From: Luidia sarsii
Lineage: Eukaryota > Echinodermata > Asteroidea > Paxillosida > Luidiidae
DNA length: 64,000 nucleotides
Reading direction: 5' to 3'
NCBI GenBank assembly: GCA_949987565.1
Contig: OX465111.1
Span: 10,993,202-11,057,201 of the forward strand
In this document: positions 12,165-22,240 of the stretch, in pieces
Numbering within the stretch: position 1 is the first letter of the stretch
Layout of the letters: each line of letters begins with the position of its first letter
The notes under the pieces: generated by a model
The model's database searches: none
Seen by the model: only the letters and a program-made list of their open reading frames with translations
What the model was told of the DNA's origin: nothing
Program-made: the position numbers and the translations under genes

Positions 12165-12420
12165 TGTCTGTAATTCGCTGTACCCCAGGAGATCCATTGC
12201 TGTCATTCGTAGCGTGATATATAGCAAAAAAACACTGCACGCAAGGAATGACGCGGATTGAATGAGCTCCGCATCATGAACTTCAACCCGCCTCCTTTGA
12301 AGCACATGTAACCTATCCGGGGATCAGGGAAATAAAGCTTATGTTTTCGCGCCAGAGTTAGAGAGCCCCGGGTTGGGGAGAGGGGGGGGGATTGGGCCTG
12401 AAGAAAGTGCTCCCACACTA
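12165..12420 (+). repeat. Dispersed repeat family A, copy 1
   Basis: About 260 bp sharing ordered blocks with 14395-14665 and 17780-18075: GTAATTC at the start, TGTCATTCGTAG, AATGACGC..GGAATGA or its variants, a CCTCCTTT or AAAGCCCACGTGAC block, and GAAGAAAGTGC near the end. Same orientation in all copies, no long frame; class unknown. Confidence 0.6.
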
Positions 12421-12674
12421 GCTTTATTCTATTCTATTTTATTATTGTATTTCGTGGTATCGAGTATCGACATTGTTTTGTGATAGCATGCTTGGTAAAA
12501 CCGCAAAAGTGACAGGCCCACAATTCCATATCCGGGATCATGTTCACGCTAGAACTGAGTTCTGGGGAACAAATAAAACATTTTCCCCCGCTGTACGCTA
12601 CAAATAACACATTTGCATTTCTTTATTATATCAGTGTAAAAGTATTGTGCACTGATGGAGCTTACCCTCGTTAA

Positions 12675-13226
12675 AGGGTCTGTGCAATGAATATCACATT
12701 TAATCTCATTTTCTGCTGTCATCTAGAGATCTGAAGTTTACTAACAAATTGGCAAGCTTCTTTTTTATTAGTGGAGTCAGAAATCTTTTTTACCTTTAAA
12801 AATATCCATATAAGAATGCGGGCGCTATTTTAAGGTCATGTCAGGAACCCAAAGTTTAATAAACACCAGACAGTCATTAACTGTCGAACTGCAAATTAAT
12901 CTCTCTGGGTTAGATTTGATGGAAAACTCCGTCACTTAAATGAAGCATACATTTTGGCAGTAGATCAACACATTTAGGGATAGGTCTTCAGGCAAAACCA
13001 GAAGTTTTCAGAAACTTTTGTACACAACCAATTGAGTTACTATTGAATGATCCTGTGATGACATCACAAATTTGCTCATAAATATTGAAATTCTCATTAG
13101 CATGAAAACCAAAAATTTGCAAATACACCCCCAGAATGAGTGTTAAAAGCAGTTTGATTGTTTGGAACATTGCAAAACAGTTCTGTAGCATGGATTTAAG
13201 TCATATACGTTTTATTGCACAGCCCT
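12675..13226 (-). mobile_element. MITE-like element with TTAA target duplication
   Basis: A 552-bp element with terminal inverted repeats (left AGGGTCTGTGCAATGA, right reverse complement AGGGCTGTGCAATAAA) between TTAA at 12671-12674 and TTAA at 13227-13230. Its sequence is the inverted, better-preserved relative of 232-758. TTAA target duplications are characteristic of piggyBac transposases, so a piggyBac-mobilised non-autonomous element is likely. It has no coding capacity. Confidence 0.65.
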
Positions 13227-13299
13227 TTAAAAAAGGGTATTGATCTACTATATGGACCGCCTGAGTCTGAAAACGGCGTATTGACGACCATGCACTGAC

Positions 13300-14130
13300 A
13301 AAACCTGTGTAGGCCTGTTATGACCCGAGACAAAATGATATGTCGGTTTGCAGCCATTTGTGGCAGTGTGATATCTGCGCAACAGGTCATGCTCAATGAG
13401 CCTAGAAAGGCTCAACAAATAAATCTGTTATAACTTTTCCCATGCTACTTACTTGATTGGTTTTACTTTTCTTAGGATGATACCTTCCTTAAGTTAGTAT
13501 GAACATTGTACTTTAACAGCAAACTGGGTAAACATGGAATTGTGGCAGGCCCATAACTCCATCCGGGTTCATGTTCACGCTAGAACCGAGTTCTCCTAAA
13601 GAGTGAGAAAAAAACAACCTGAAAACAAATACTGTCGTGTAGATTTCTTTTTTGTCCGAGTCAACAAACAGGCGTTATGACGACCGTGGGGGGGGGGGGG
13701 TCAAGCCCCAAAAGCCCCCCTCTCGAAACATGCCGGTATACAGCCATTTGTGTGCAGTGTGGTATCTGCGCAACAGGTCATGGTCAGTGAACCTAGAAAG
13801 GCTCACAATAGGCCCACAGCCTGTGGAAATACACACCATTCCATTTCAACCTAAATAATCATGAACTAAATCATTACGAAATGTTCCAACTCCTCTGCCA
13901 AATAAGAAAGAAGTCGGTGAAAACCCACCCCATCTGATGGCATACATTTTCGATAAATTGTTGCACTCTTACAGATTATCAGTTGCAACGGAGGTAGTAT
14001 AAACGACACTGGCAGCGTTAATGAGTACTATTATAAGTACTATTTTCACAAAAGGGACGATAAATGCATACGTGACGCTGGTGTAGGTATTACCTCCGCA
14101 AGCAAGGGTGTTTTTGCCGATGTTTGTCTG
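13300..14130 (+). repeat. Dispersed repeat family B, uninterrupted copy
   Basis: Matches 19236-19882 plus 21524-21690 in the same order and orientation (blocks AATAAATCTGTTATAAC, CATCCGGGTTCATGTTCACG, GGCCCACAGCCTGTGGAAA, GTAGTATAAACGACACTGG). Partial relatives are at 12509-12570 and 17680-17775. It ends near the TGTTTGTCTGTCT run typical of widespread marine-invertebrate repeats. The junction near 13985-14000 is the empty site for the hAT-like insertion in the other copy. Confidence 0.7.
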
Positions 14131-14357
14131 TCTACCTGTCTGATAGCGAACTAACTAAAAAAAGTTAATGTATCTTTCTTATATACCCGTGTTCATACTT
14201 AAAACAAGGTTTGGCCACCCCTAACCCACCTCCCCTGGCCCTTAGCCTGGCTCCCGGCCCAATTGTGCACATTCCATGGTAAAATCCCATTCGAATAGCT
14301 AAACTGTTCCCACATTTCACCAACCAGTTAAAGAAAATTCCCCAGACAGCTCAATGT

Positions 14358-14390
14358 TAGTCTAGTCTAGTCTAGTCTAGTCTAGTCTAA
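14358..14390 (+). repeat. (TCTAG)n pentanucleotide microsatellite
   Basis: Six tandem copies of TCTAG/AGTCT. Confidence 0.85.
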
Positions 14391-14394
14391 CCAG

Positions 14395-14665
14395 TCGAGT
14401 GTATTATTGTAATTCCCGGTGCTCCTGGAATCAATTGTTGTCATTCGTAGTTTTATATGAAAAGAAACATTGTACGCCCGGAATGACGCAGACGGAATGA
14501 ACGCTGTATCGCCAACCGTTAAAGCCCACGTGACTGATCCGGGGATCATGGACAATAAAGCGGTTTTGGTTTTCCCGCAAGAGTTAGCAAACCCTGGGGA
14601 AAAAATCCGAAGAAAGTGCCCCCTTTATGCTCATTGTAGTTCATGTGTGGAGTAGAATAACCTCT
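14395..14665 (+). repeat. Dispersed repeat family A, copy 2
   Basis: Second member of the family at 12165-12420. It retains the ATCCGGGGATCA block shared with copy 1 and the CTTTATGCTCATTGTAGTT block shared with copy 3. Confidence 0.6.
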
Positions 14666-14669
14666 GACT

Positions 14670-16550
14670 TGCGAAGCTGGGGTGATATTGACAAACTATG
14701 CGGTTAGATTTCCCGATATGAGGGAGCAGCGGTAAGATGTGTGTCTATCCATACTGGAAGATTTATACATTTGAAATGCAACCATCATTTTTTTTTCTAG
14801 TGGGTGTACACACCAATATACACAGCGTTATTAATGTATACTTTTATATAGTGTTCATGCCTAATACAAATTGTGGCATGACCACAAGAAAACCTACTAC
14901 GAGTTTAACATGTTTAATTGAACCAGGAAACCTAACAAATTAGGTTATTTCCACAGAATGGCAAAACGAAACCTGAGATAAGGATTGTTAAAGGGAATTT
15001 TTGTTGACGTTCACCTCGCCTCTCCGAAGGGAAAGAAAAGAGAAGGTGCCAAATATCAAGTTTTTCACACCCATATGAATAAACTAAACAGCATTTTGTA
15101 TGGGTTGGAAGCCATACAGACGCTGTATCATCCTTTTACGTGAATTTTATAATTCATTAACAAACACAGCGAAGGATAACAGACTGGGTGTTTTCAAACG
15201 ATATCAGCAAAGCACAGACAATTAGACATGGCTCCTTTGTTATTTAGCCCTACCATGTGGCCTTTCCTAATAAAACAATAACTGCACATATGACTTCACA
15301 TAATTATGTGGATACGCCCATCAGAACCAGATAAAGTGCAACTTCAACGAAAAAGATCACCTAAAGAGGTTTAAGCTTAATGCAATTGTTGATATGACAA
15401 TCTTTCAAAATTACCATGGACATCTTTACACAGGTTTGCCATTTTATGGTAGAAAAAATGTCCCAAATTTGGGTTTTCGCGCAACGCCTTTTCTCCAATT
15501 TACGAAACTCATTATTATTCATGATATGTTAGTGGCCCCGATACGTCAGAGTGGAGTCACGTGTACACACTGGCCAAGAATGAACGCAGTACATGTACAG
15601 TGTACGATACTTGCTCGTCCATCGTTCCATATTTTTTAGCTTAGTTTGTCGATTTGTTGGATTCCCTAATGATGTGAAACATGCCACTGTTTTGAGCAGT
15701 GGGTGGTTGTAACAGAAATGTCACAAGAAACCGAGATTCGTGGTGTTTTTGAGGTTTCCGAGGGACCAAAAAATGAATCGTGCAGTTTCGTCAACATAAT
15801 CGGGCGGATTTAAAAGTTTCCCCGTAGTCACTATCTGCCAAAAGCATTTCGCAGAAGATCCCGGCTGTCGATGAGTCCAATATCGAACAGAAGGTATTTG
15901 GATTCAGGAAAAGGTTGAGGGTAAAACGTTGGTCTGTTCCCTTCCTAAAGGCCCTATACGATCAAGTCCAAGTTCCAGCTCGGAGTGATATCTCGTGCTC
16001 GCGCTTCCAGTCCTGCCAATAGCACGGTAGTACGTCCCATGATCATACAGCGGTAACAACTATGACTACCCGTACACCTCGGGAGCCGCGGCAGATCCCA
16101 TTGCAGACTATAGCCTTCGAGAAAGGGGAATGAGCTTCTGTCTCCATAAGTAGTTTTATGAATTTTGTATAAAAAGGTCAGTGCTCATTATATCTCACTA
16201 ATCACTCCAGCCAGCTCAACTTGTACCTTCATTCGTAAGTACCGTCGACAGGCCCGTATATAGTATTACGTGGTAGATAGGGGTGATTTCTGATCCAAGA
16301 ATTCACACTCGTACCATCCGACCTTTAAAATTTGTATAATTATCGACAATTTTTTTCGTGCCAGTTTGAAGTGTTTGTTTTATATCGGCGAATTTTTAAA
16401 AGATTTGGGTTTTCAAACAGGCTGACAAACACCGAGGAACAATTTATCATAAACATATGGGATCCGACTAGTACCAAAGAGTCCAACTTTTACAAATTCC
16501 CAAATTCGTGGGAGTTGACGTATTCCACCCGTGAGTGATGAAGAGCAGCG
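14670..16550. other. Non-coding stretch, nothing recognised
   Basis: No supported gene. Several short open frames lack domains or splice context. Confidence 0.5.
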
Positions 16551-16570
16551 TGATTATCGGAGTGACCCAC

Positions 16571-16781
16571 CGGGCATATGAGCAGGGCGACCGGCCAACA
16601 TGACCGTCGTGCGCGGTTGATTCGTGCTGTCTTGCTGGGCCACGGGTTCAAAACGACATTTCTCGGTAACACAAACCACAACAGCGGGCCCCGTGCTGTC
16701 GTCCTCGACATCAAACAATTCTTCATTACTACTATCGTATGGGGGATGTTCCTCGCCACCCTCTCTAGAGGAACTGAACAT
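16571..16781 (-). CDS. Possible minus-strand 5' coding exon, acidic, unrecognised
   Basis: The minus-strand ATG at 16781 opens an acidic N-terminus (SSSREGGEEHPPYDSSNEEL) followed by a CRFEPVAQQ stretch. A possible donor CCCG|GTGGGT at 16570 would leave phase 1 after about 70 codons. A perfect CRE palindrome (TGACGTCA) lies about 130 bp upstream of the ATG. The composition looks protein-like and unlike neighbouring noise, but no further exon is visible on the minus strand and I cannot name a family. It could be a retrotransposon or pseudogene fragment. Confidence 0.25.
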
Positions 16782-16908
16782 TTCAGTCTCTGAATGTAGA
16801 GCAAACTGCCGCTAAACATCCTTCGCACTGAGGCAAAATCGCAAAAACGAAACGCGTACAGCAGCGCTGTTCACCATAGGCTGGCGTGGTTGTGTTTCTG
16901 TCCCACTG

Positions 16909-16916
16909 TGACGTCA
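16909..16916. promoter_or_regulatory. CRE-like palindrome TGACGTCA
   Basis: Exact consensus for CREB/ATF binding, upstream of the possible minus-strand exon. A second copy at 18658-18665 has no gene beside it, so chance is possible. Confidence 0.3.
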
Positions 16917-17317
16917 CTGGCCCGAAGTAAACACGGGAGTTGATCTCGAGCGTTTCAGGAATCGGGCTGACTCGGGTTTGAAAGAATTAAAATGCCTCTT
17001 ATTTCTCCTGCTGTCATTTTCGGCCCAAAATTCCACTCTGTTTGGGTTTGATTTTGACAAACATAACCCAAAGAAAGTGCCCGGCAAATCTCAGAAACTC
17101 TGACCGTGACAAACCACACTTCATCGATCATTATAATTGTAATTTGTGAACAATCTTTACGCTAAAATTAATAGAAATTGCGAGTCTCCAGCCAGTTACA
17201 GTGACCTTGAAAACAGTCCTGTACAAAAACGTAGTTTAGAGAAATTATATATTCTCCACTGAATGTCGAAACAAACCATTTTACTGTTCAACAGAGGCGT
17301 ATTTGTATGTATATTTT

Positions 17318-17372
17318 AAAACAAATTGTGGTGTCATGAATAATAATTGTTCATGACACCACAATTTGTTTT
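17318..17372. repeat. Long perfect hairpin
   Basis: Arms 17318-17340 and 17350-17372 are perfectly complementary over 23 bp (core CAAATTGTGGTGTCATGAA), with a 9-nt loop. Complementarity continues outward with one mismatch to roughly 17311/17379. A palindromic MITE remnant or a small-RNA precursor are both possible. Confidence 0.75.
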
Positions 17373-17679
17373 AGAATATATTCAAACATGTCTTAGCGGG
17401 TTGTGTTACTATGGTGAATGGGGTTAAAGAAAAACACCGTTAAAGTTATAAAGGGTTCATGCATTTTAAAGCTCTCACCTTGTTGATCTTACCACTTTGC
17501 ACGTTCTTGTATGAAGCCATGCAGTGGACCCTTTTTTTTGCTTGGAAAACTCTTTAAGTTGATAGGCCTACAGCCAAACAAAACTGACATGTCTTTAGTG
17601 TATAATATTTAAACATGGAGTTTTATTGGTGTTCAAGCTGTGCTTAGATTGTAGCTTGAACATTATCAGTTACACTGTC

Positions 17680-17775
17680 GGTAGCGTAAACGACACTGGC
17701 TGCGTTGAAAAAATATACTATTTTCCCAAAGGGAACTATGAATCAGATGTATGTATACGTGAGACTGGAAGTTCG
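17680..17775 (+). repeat. Dispersed repeat family B, partial copy
   Basis: Carries the GTAAACGACACTGGCTGCG and TTTTCCCAAAGGGAAC blocks of family B and sits directly before a family A copy. Confidence 0.55.
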
Positions 17776-17779
17776 CCAT

Positions 17780-18075
17780 TACTGTAATTCGCTGTACCCT
17801 GGGAGATCAATTGTTGTCATTCGTAGTGTAATATAAGACCAAGAAATTATTGAATGGAATGGAACGCGGATTGGATGAACTGCGCATCACGCACGAGCTT
17901 CAGCCCGCCTCCTTTTAAACCCCACGTGACATGGGACTCTGATGCAGTATCGGTGTACGTGCCGGAGTTGGAGAACGCTCAGTATTGTGGCCCTGAGAAA
18001 AACCCAAAGAAAGTGCACCCACCCTTTATGCTCATTGTAGTTTATGGGTGGAGTAGAATAAACTCCGACCTGCGT
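17780..18075 (+). repeat. Dispersed repeat family A, copy 3
   Basis: Third family A member. It shares GTAATTCGCTGTACCC and CAGCCCGCCTCCTTT-like blocks with copy 1 and CTTTATGCTCATTGTAGTT with copy 2. Confidence 0.6.
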
Positions 18076-18799
18076 ACCTTGGTGGGTATCTACCTATTGT
18101 GATACAATACTGTGGGAAACTTGTTTACTCATTCTCGGTTAAATTTCCAGACTGAAAACGTGGGCGTTACATTATAAATGTTAACAGTTCCTTTGCGCTC
18201 ATTTATCTTTTACATTCACAAGAGAATATAAAAAGCAAAGCGGGGCCGCTGAGAAAGACCATCCAATCTCATAAGCTTGGGCCATGTGAAGGACCGAAAT
18301 GGTCTTTCCTTGTTGGAAAGTTATTCAGAATATAGAAAGCAGAGTACCGTACATTATGCTTGATATAATTATATACTTATATATATGATAGGTTTAGGTT
18401 AACCTCTTTTCTTCATTAAAAAATGCTCCTCCCACAAAAATCATGTTACAATCGTTGGACTAGGGACATGACTAAAAACAACAGAACATATTCAATTTCG
18501 TTGTTAATAATTTTGCAGTTTGTGTTAAAGACATACAATCTGCTGCGTGTCTATACCTAAAATTGTAAAGACTTTGGTAAACTGTGATGCGCGTGATCAT
18601 GTGAAAAGAGATGGACGCACTCTTTTACGTAGAGTCTAGTCTACGATGTCGTCGTCTGACGTCACTTCCTACCGAGGTCACACGGTTTCCTTAGCGCTGG
18701 CTTAGGCTACTTTTGTAGGAGCCTAGGCCGCGTAAAACCGATGACTTCCAAAATTCTAGTTAATCTGTTTCATCATTAAAATTGATCCATTATGACGTT

Positions 18800-18840
<41 letters not shown>

Positions 18841-19235
18841 AAGAGGTGGTCACTACTGGTCTCAAACGTATGAAGGGGATCGGAGACAATTAATTTTAAT
18901 TAAAAGTTTGAAATAACGATTTAGATGTATCTATTTGCGGTTTACAAATTGGGTTGTACATTAGTGAACGGCGACAGTTCTCCCGGCAAGTTACACATTG
19001 CAAGCTATGTGTAACGTTTACACACTTGTTCGTGTCTGTTTTAGGCATGTCGAAAACTTGAATAACTGAGCGTGTATTAGTTCAATTTTGACAATACTAT
19101 GATGGTAGCCTCCTGACTAAAATCTGTCCTATATTGGTAAGGAGGTACCCATTTACATTGAAAATTTTGTTTTGGGACTGATGTGTCGAAGGAAACTTTG
19201 GTGAACAATCATTCACAAGAGCCAATGCGACACAG
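18076..19235. other. Non-coding stretch with a TA microsatellite
   Basis: No supported exon. A (TA)n run occupies about 18803-18841. Confidence 0.5.
18803..18841. repeat. (TA)n microsatellite
   Basis: About 18 TA dinucleotides with one TG interruption. Confidence 0.9.
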
Positions 19236-21690
19236 TCAAATAAATCTGTTATAACTTTTCCCATGCTGCTTTATACTTGATTGGTTTTACTTTTCTTAGA
19301 ATGATACCTTCCTTAAGTATGGACATTGTATTTTGACGGCAAGTTGGGTAAACCTGCAATTGTGGCAGGCCCATAACTCCATCCGGGTTCATGTTCACGC
19401 TAGAACTGAGTTCTCCTAAAGAGTGAGAAAAAAACAACCTGAAAAAATACTGTCGTGTAGATCTATTTTTTCCCTCTAGGAGCCATGATACGCTCTACTG
19501 CATGAGCCTTAATGTCGGAGTCAACAAACAGACGTTATGACGAACGTTTACTGACAAACGTGTGTAGGCCCATGACCCGAGACGATTTTTTTTTTTTTGG
19601 GGGGGGGGCATAAGCCCCAAAGCCCTCCTCTCAAAACATGTCGGTATGCAGCCATTTGTGTGCATTTTGGTATCTACGCAGCAGGTCATGGTCAGTTAAC
19701 CTAGAAAGGCTAACAAAAGGCCCACAGCCTGTGGAAATACACGCTATTCCGATCCTTCTTAGCCTAAATAGTCACAACTAAATCTTTACGAAAGGCTCCA
19801 ACTCCTCTGACAAATTAATCAGCAAGAAGTCACCCTCTCTTGATGGTATCAGTGATTGCTGCACTGTACAGATTATCAGTTGCACTGGAGTAAGGGTCGG
19901 ACGTTTAAACGTTTAACCGTTTAAACGAAAAAATGAAAAAATCCGTTTAGAGATTTTTCTAAACGTTTAAACGAAACTTAGGGCCTGCTGTTGAACAAAG
20001 TATACGGTAATTAATCTGGGTCATTTTTTTTCTGACGTTGCTCCGAAAGTGTCTTTCCGAAACACTTTAGCTCCGCCGGTCAAATCAGACGAACTCTCCA
20101 TTTGATCAAGCCAATGTGGTGACCGCTGCGCGCACGGCAGAGGAGGCGGTTTTGTGTGTCTGTACTGTGTGTGCCGCCGGCCGCCTGCTCAACTACATGT
20201 ACAGTACAGAATGCAACACGGGTGCGCCGCTCATCACATGGTGATTGTCCAATCACAACCTTTCATGGCACGAGAGTGATGCGTCCCTATCGCGGTGCTT
20301 TTCAATTTCATGCAGCCAAATCACACTCGAATAAAGAAAATAGAAATAAGATTAAGAAGGCAAACGGCAGGCAACAAACAATTATTGTTTATTCCTACGG
20401 CCGGGTGACGCGCTGTTGGGATTTGAAAAACACCACTTCATGCCCATGCTATTTGTTTGTATTTCTCTGAAATTGAAAAGTTTACCGCCTGCCCGCCTGC
20501 CCGCCTGCCAAATTCACGACGGCAATTGCCGTCATGCTCTCACCAATTGCCGCAGTGTCCTTATATTTGGAGGATTTTCACGGCAACGAATTGCCGTGCC
20601 CTTTTATAGCACATTGCTGCCATGCGGCCCTTTCGGCCGACGGGTTAGTTGGGCCTTGGAGGTAGGGGCAGATCTGACTGCCGGCCAGCGCTGGCGTTAG
20701 CACAGAGCGCAAGACCGCTGTGTGCAGCACACATGGAAGCTTCACCGTACCGTGCGCACTGCCAGCTAAACATTGCGCAGTTTCATGTCAACGAACTTTT
20801 CGTCTGTGGGTACCAGTGAATCTTGGACATCGCTGGCTGTACCAAACAACGGGTACCAGCGGTAGTTGGGAGCGATTTACGTTGCACGATAGATAGATTG
20901 CGCAATAACACGTGGTTGGGTTGCGTGTGAAAGTAGAATCACAGAGCTGTAAAAAGCTTGACAGCATGGACTATTCCATTAGGCTTAGAGGGGTATGACT
21001 TTATACATTAATAAGCTCTGATAATTTCCTCGTTTAGGGTGGACCTAGCTGTTTACAAATCCATCTTTACAAAACATGTAGGCTATTGAGAATTCTTTTT
21101 TTTTTATTTCCCCGGAAAATCTATTTTCACATAATTATTTTTGTCGTCAGGATGACTAGCACCCCTGCCATACTTGAATGGTACAGTCCATGTTCCGTGA
21201 GAAGGCATGTTGGCGGCTGACTAAAACCTATTTTGGACGTCATTTTTGAGGTGGAAAAACAACTTTTTGGGGCATTATGGTCCCACAGAAACGATATAAT
21301 TTGTGGGAGACCTAAAACAACGCTTTGGTGCCCTCAGCGTCTATTTGCAAAGCATTTTAAGGTACTAAACTAGTCGTGCATTAAAAAACTCGGTTGTTAA
21401 ACAGAAACAGAGCTGACATGCGGTGGCCTTAGTTGTTTGTGTTGGCCAAACGTTTAAACGTTTAAACGGAAAAGTGAAATGCGGTTAAACGTTTAGCAAA
21501 TTAAACGTAAAGTCCGACCCTTACACTGGAGGTAGTATAAACGACACTGGCAGCGTGTAATGAAAGTACTATTTTCCCAAAGGGAACGATAAATACATAC
21601 ATTAACGCTGGTAGGTATTACCTCCGCCAAGAAGGTTATGTTTCTACCGGTGTTTGTCTGTCTGTCTGCCTGTCTGTTTGTTGTGAATGT
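19236..21690 (+). repeat. Dispersed repeat family B, copy split by a hAT-like insertion
   Basis: Left part 19236-19890 and right part 21524-21690 together align with the uninterrupted copy at 13412-14130. The intervening 1633 bp are the insertion described separately. Confidence 0.7.
19891..21523. mobile_element. hAT-like non-autonomous DNA transposon with 8-bp TSD
   Basis: Terminal inverted repeats TAAGGGTCGGAC (19891-19902) and GTCCGACCCTTA (21512-21523) bound a 1633-bp insert. It is flanked by the exact 8-bp duplication CACTGGAG at 19883-19890 and 21524-21531. Subterminal CGTTTAAACGTTTAA palindromic repeats occur at both ends (19902-19927 and about 21448-21466). The 8-bp duplication is the hallmark of the hAT superfamily. 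No transposase is visible; the two short plus-strand frames at 20156-20700 have no hAT or BED-finger motif, so it is non-autonomous. The middle (about 20040-20900) is more GC-rich than the ends. Confidence 0.85.
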
Positions 21691-22240
21691 ATCATTTTCA
21701 CCTGGGTCGAGGTGATTCCTTTTTAATGATGATCCGTATCAAATCCTGGATCCTACATCGCTTTGAACATTTCGTTAGTGTGGTGGCCAGACTTGAAGCG
21801 AGTCTAACCTTAGCTGTAAAGCTTTACGTTTTTCCCTCAAAGCAGTGTAATTGTGTAGTTATCATGCAGCATTATATAATCTTCATTGATTCAATGTTCC
21901 CCTTTGTATTATTACTCTCGTATAAGTGATTATTTGGAGCTCTTGCATTACTAATGAACTCTGTTGATACCGGTATAGTTATCTAGAAAATTCCCGATGT
22001 AGACATACGCCGTTGCGTGCCATATACTCGGCCGTGGCGTACGTGACCTTCCACTCTCTGACAGTTGTTGAATGTCTACACACGTGAGCCCATCTTTCAC
22101 TCCAGAATCCTTCATACTTTCTCAAATTTTCCATTGCTCAAACAAGTGATGGCTGTCATGTAGTATTAGTGACAATGATTGTCACTAGCTAGTACCTTCT
22201 GATGTCAATGTAATGGCAATGCTGGACACTCGACAGAGTT
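21691..22240. other. Non-coding stretch before the satellite
   Basis: No supported gene. From about 22150 the sequence begins to resemble degenerate satellite units. Confidence 0.45.

Noticed and set aside
17854..18102. 82-codon frame
   Set aside because: It lies within a dispersed repeat (family A), and the other copies do not keep the frame open.
20156..20700. Short plus-strand frames inside the hAT-like element as transposase remnants
   Set aside because: No BED zinc finger or hAT dimerisation motif can be seen; GC-rich composition explains the openness.
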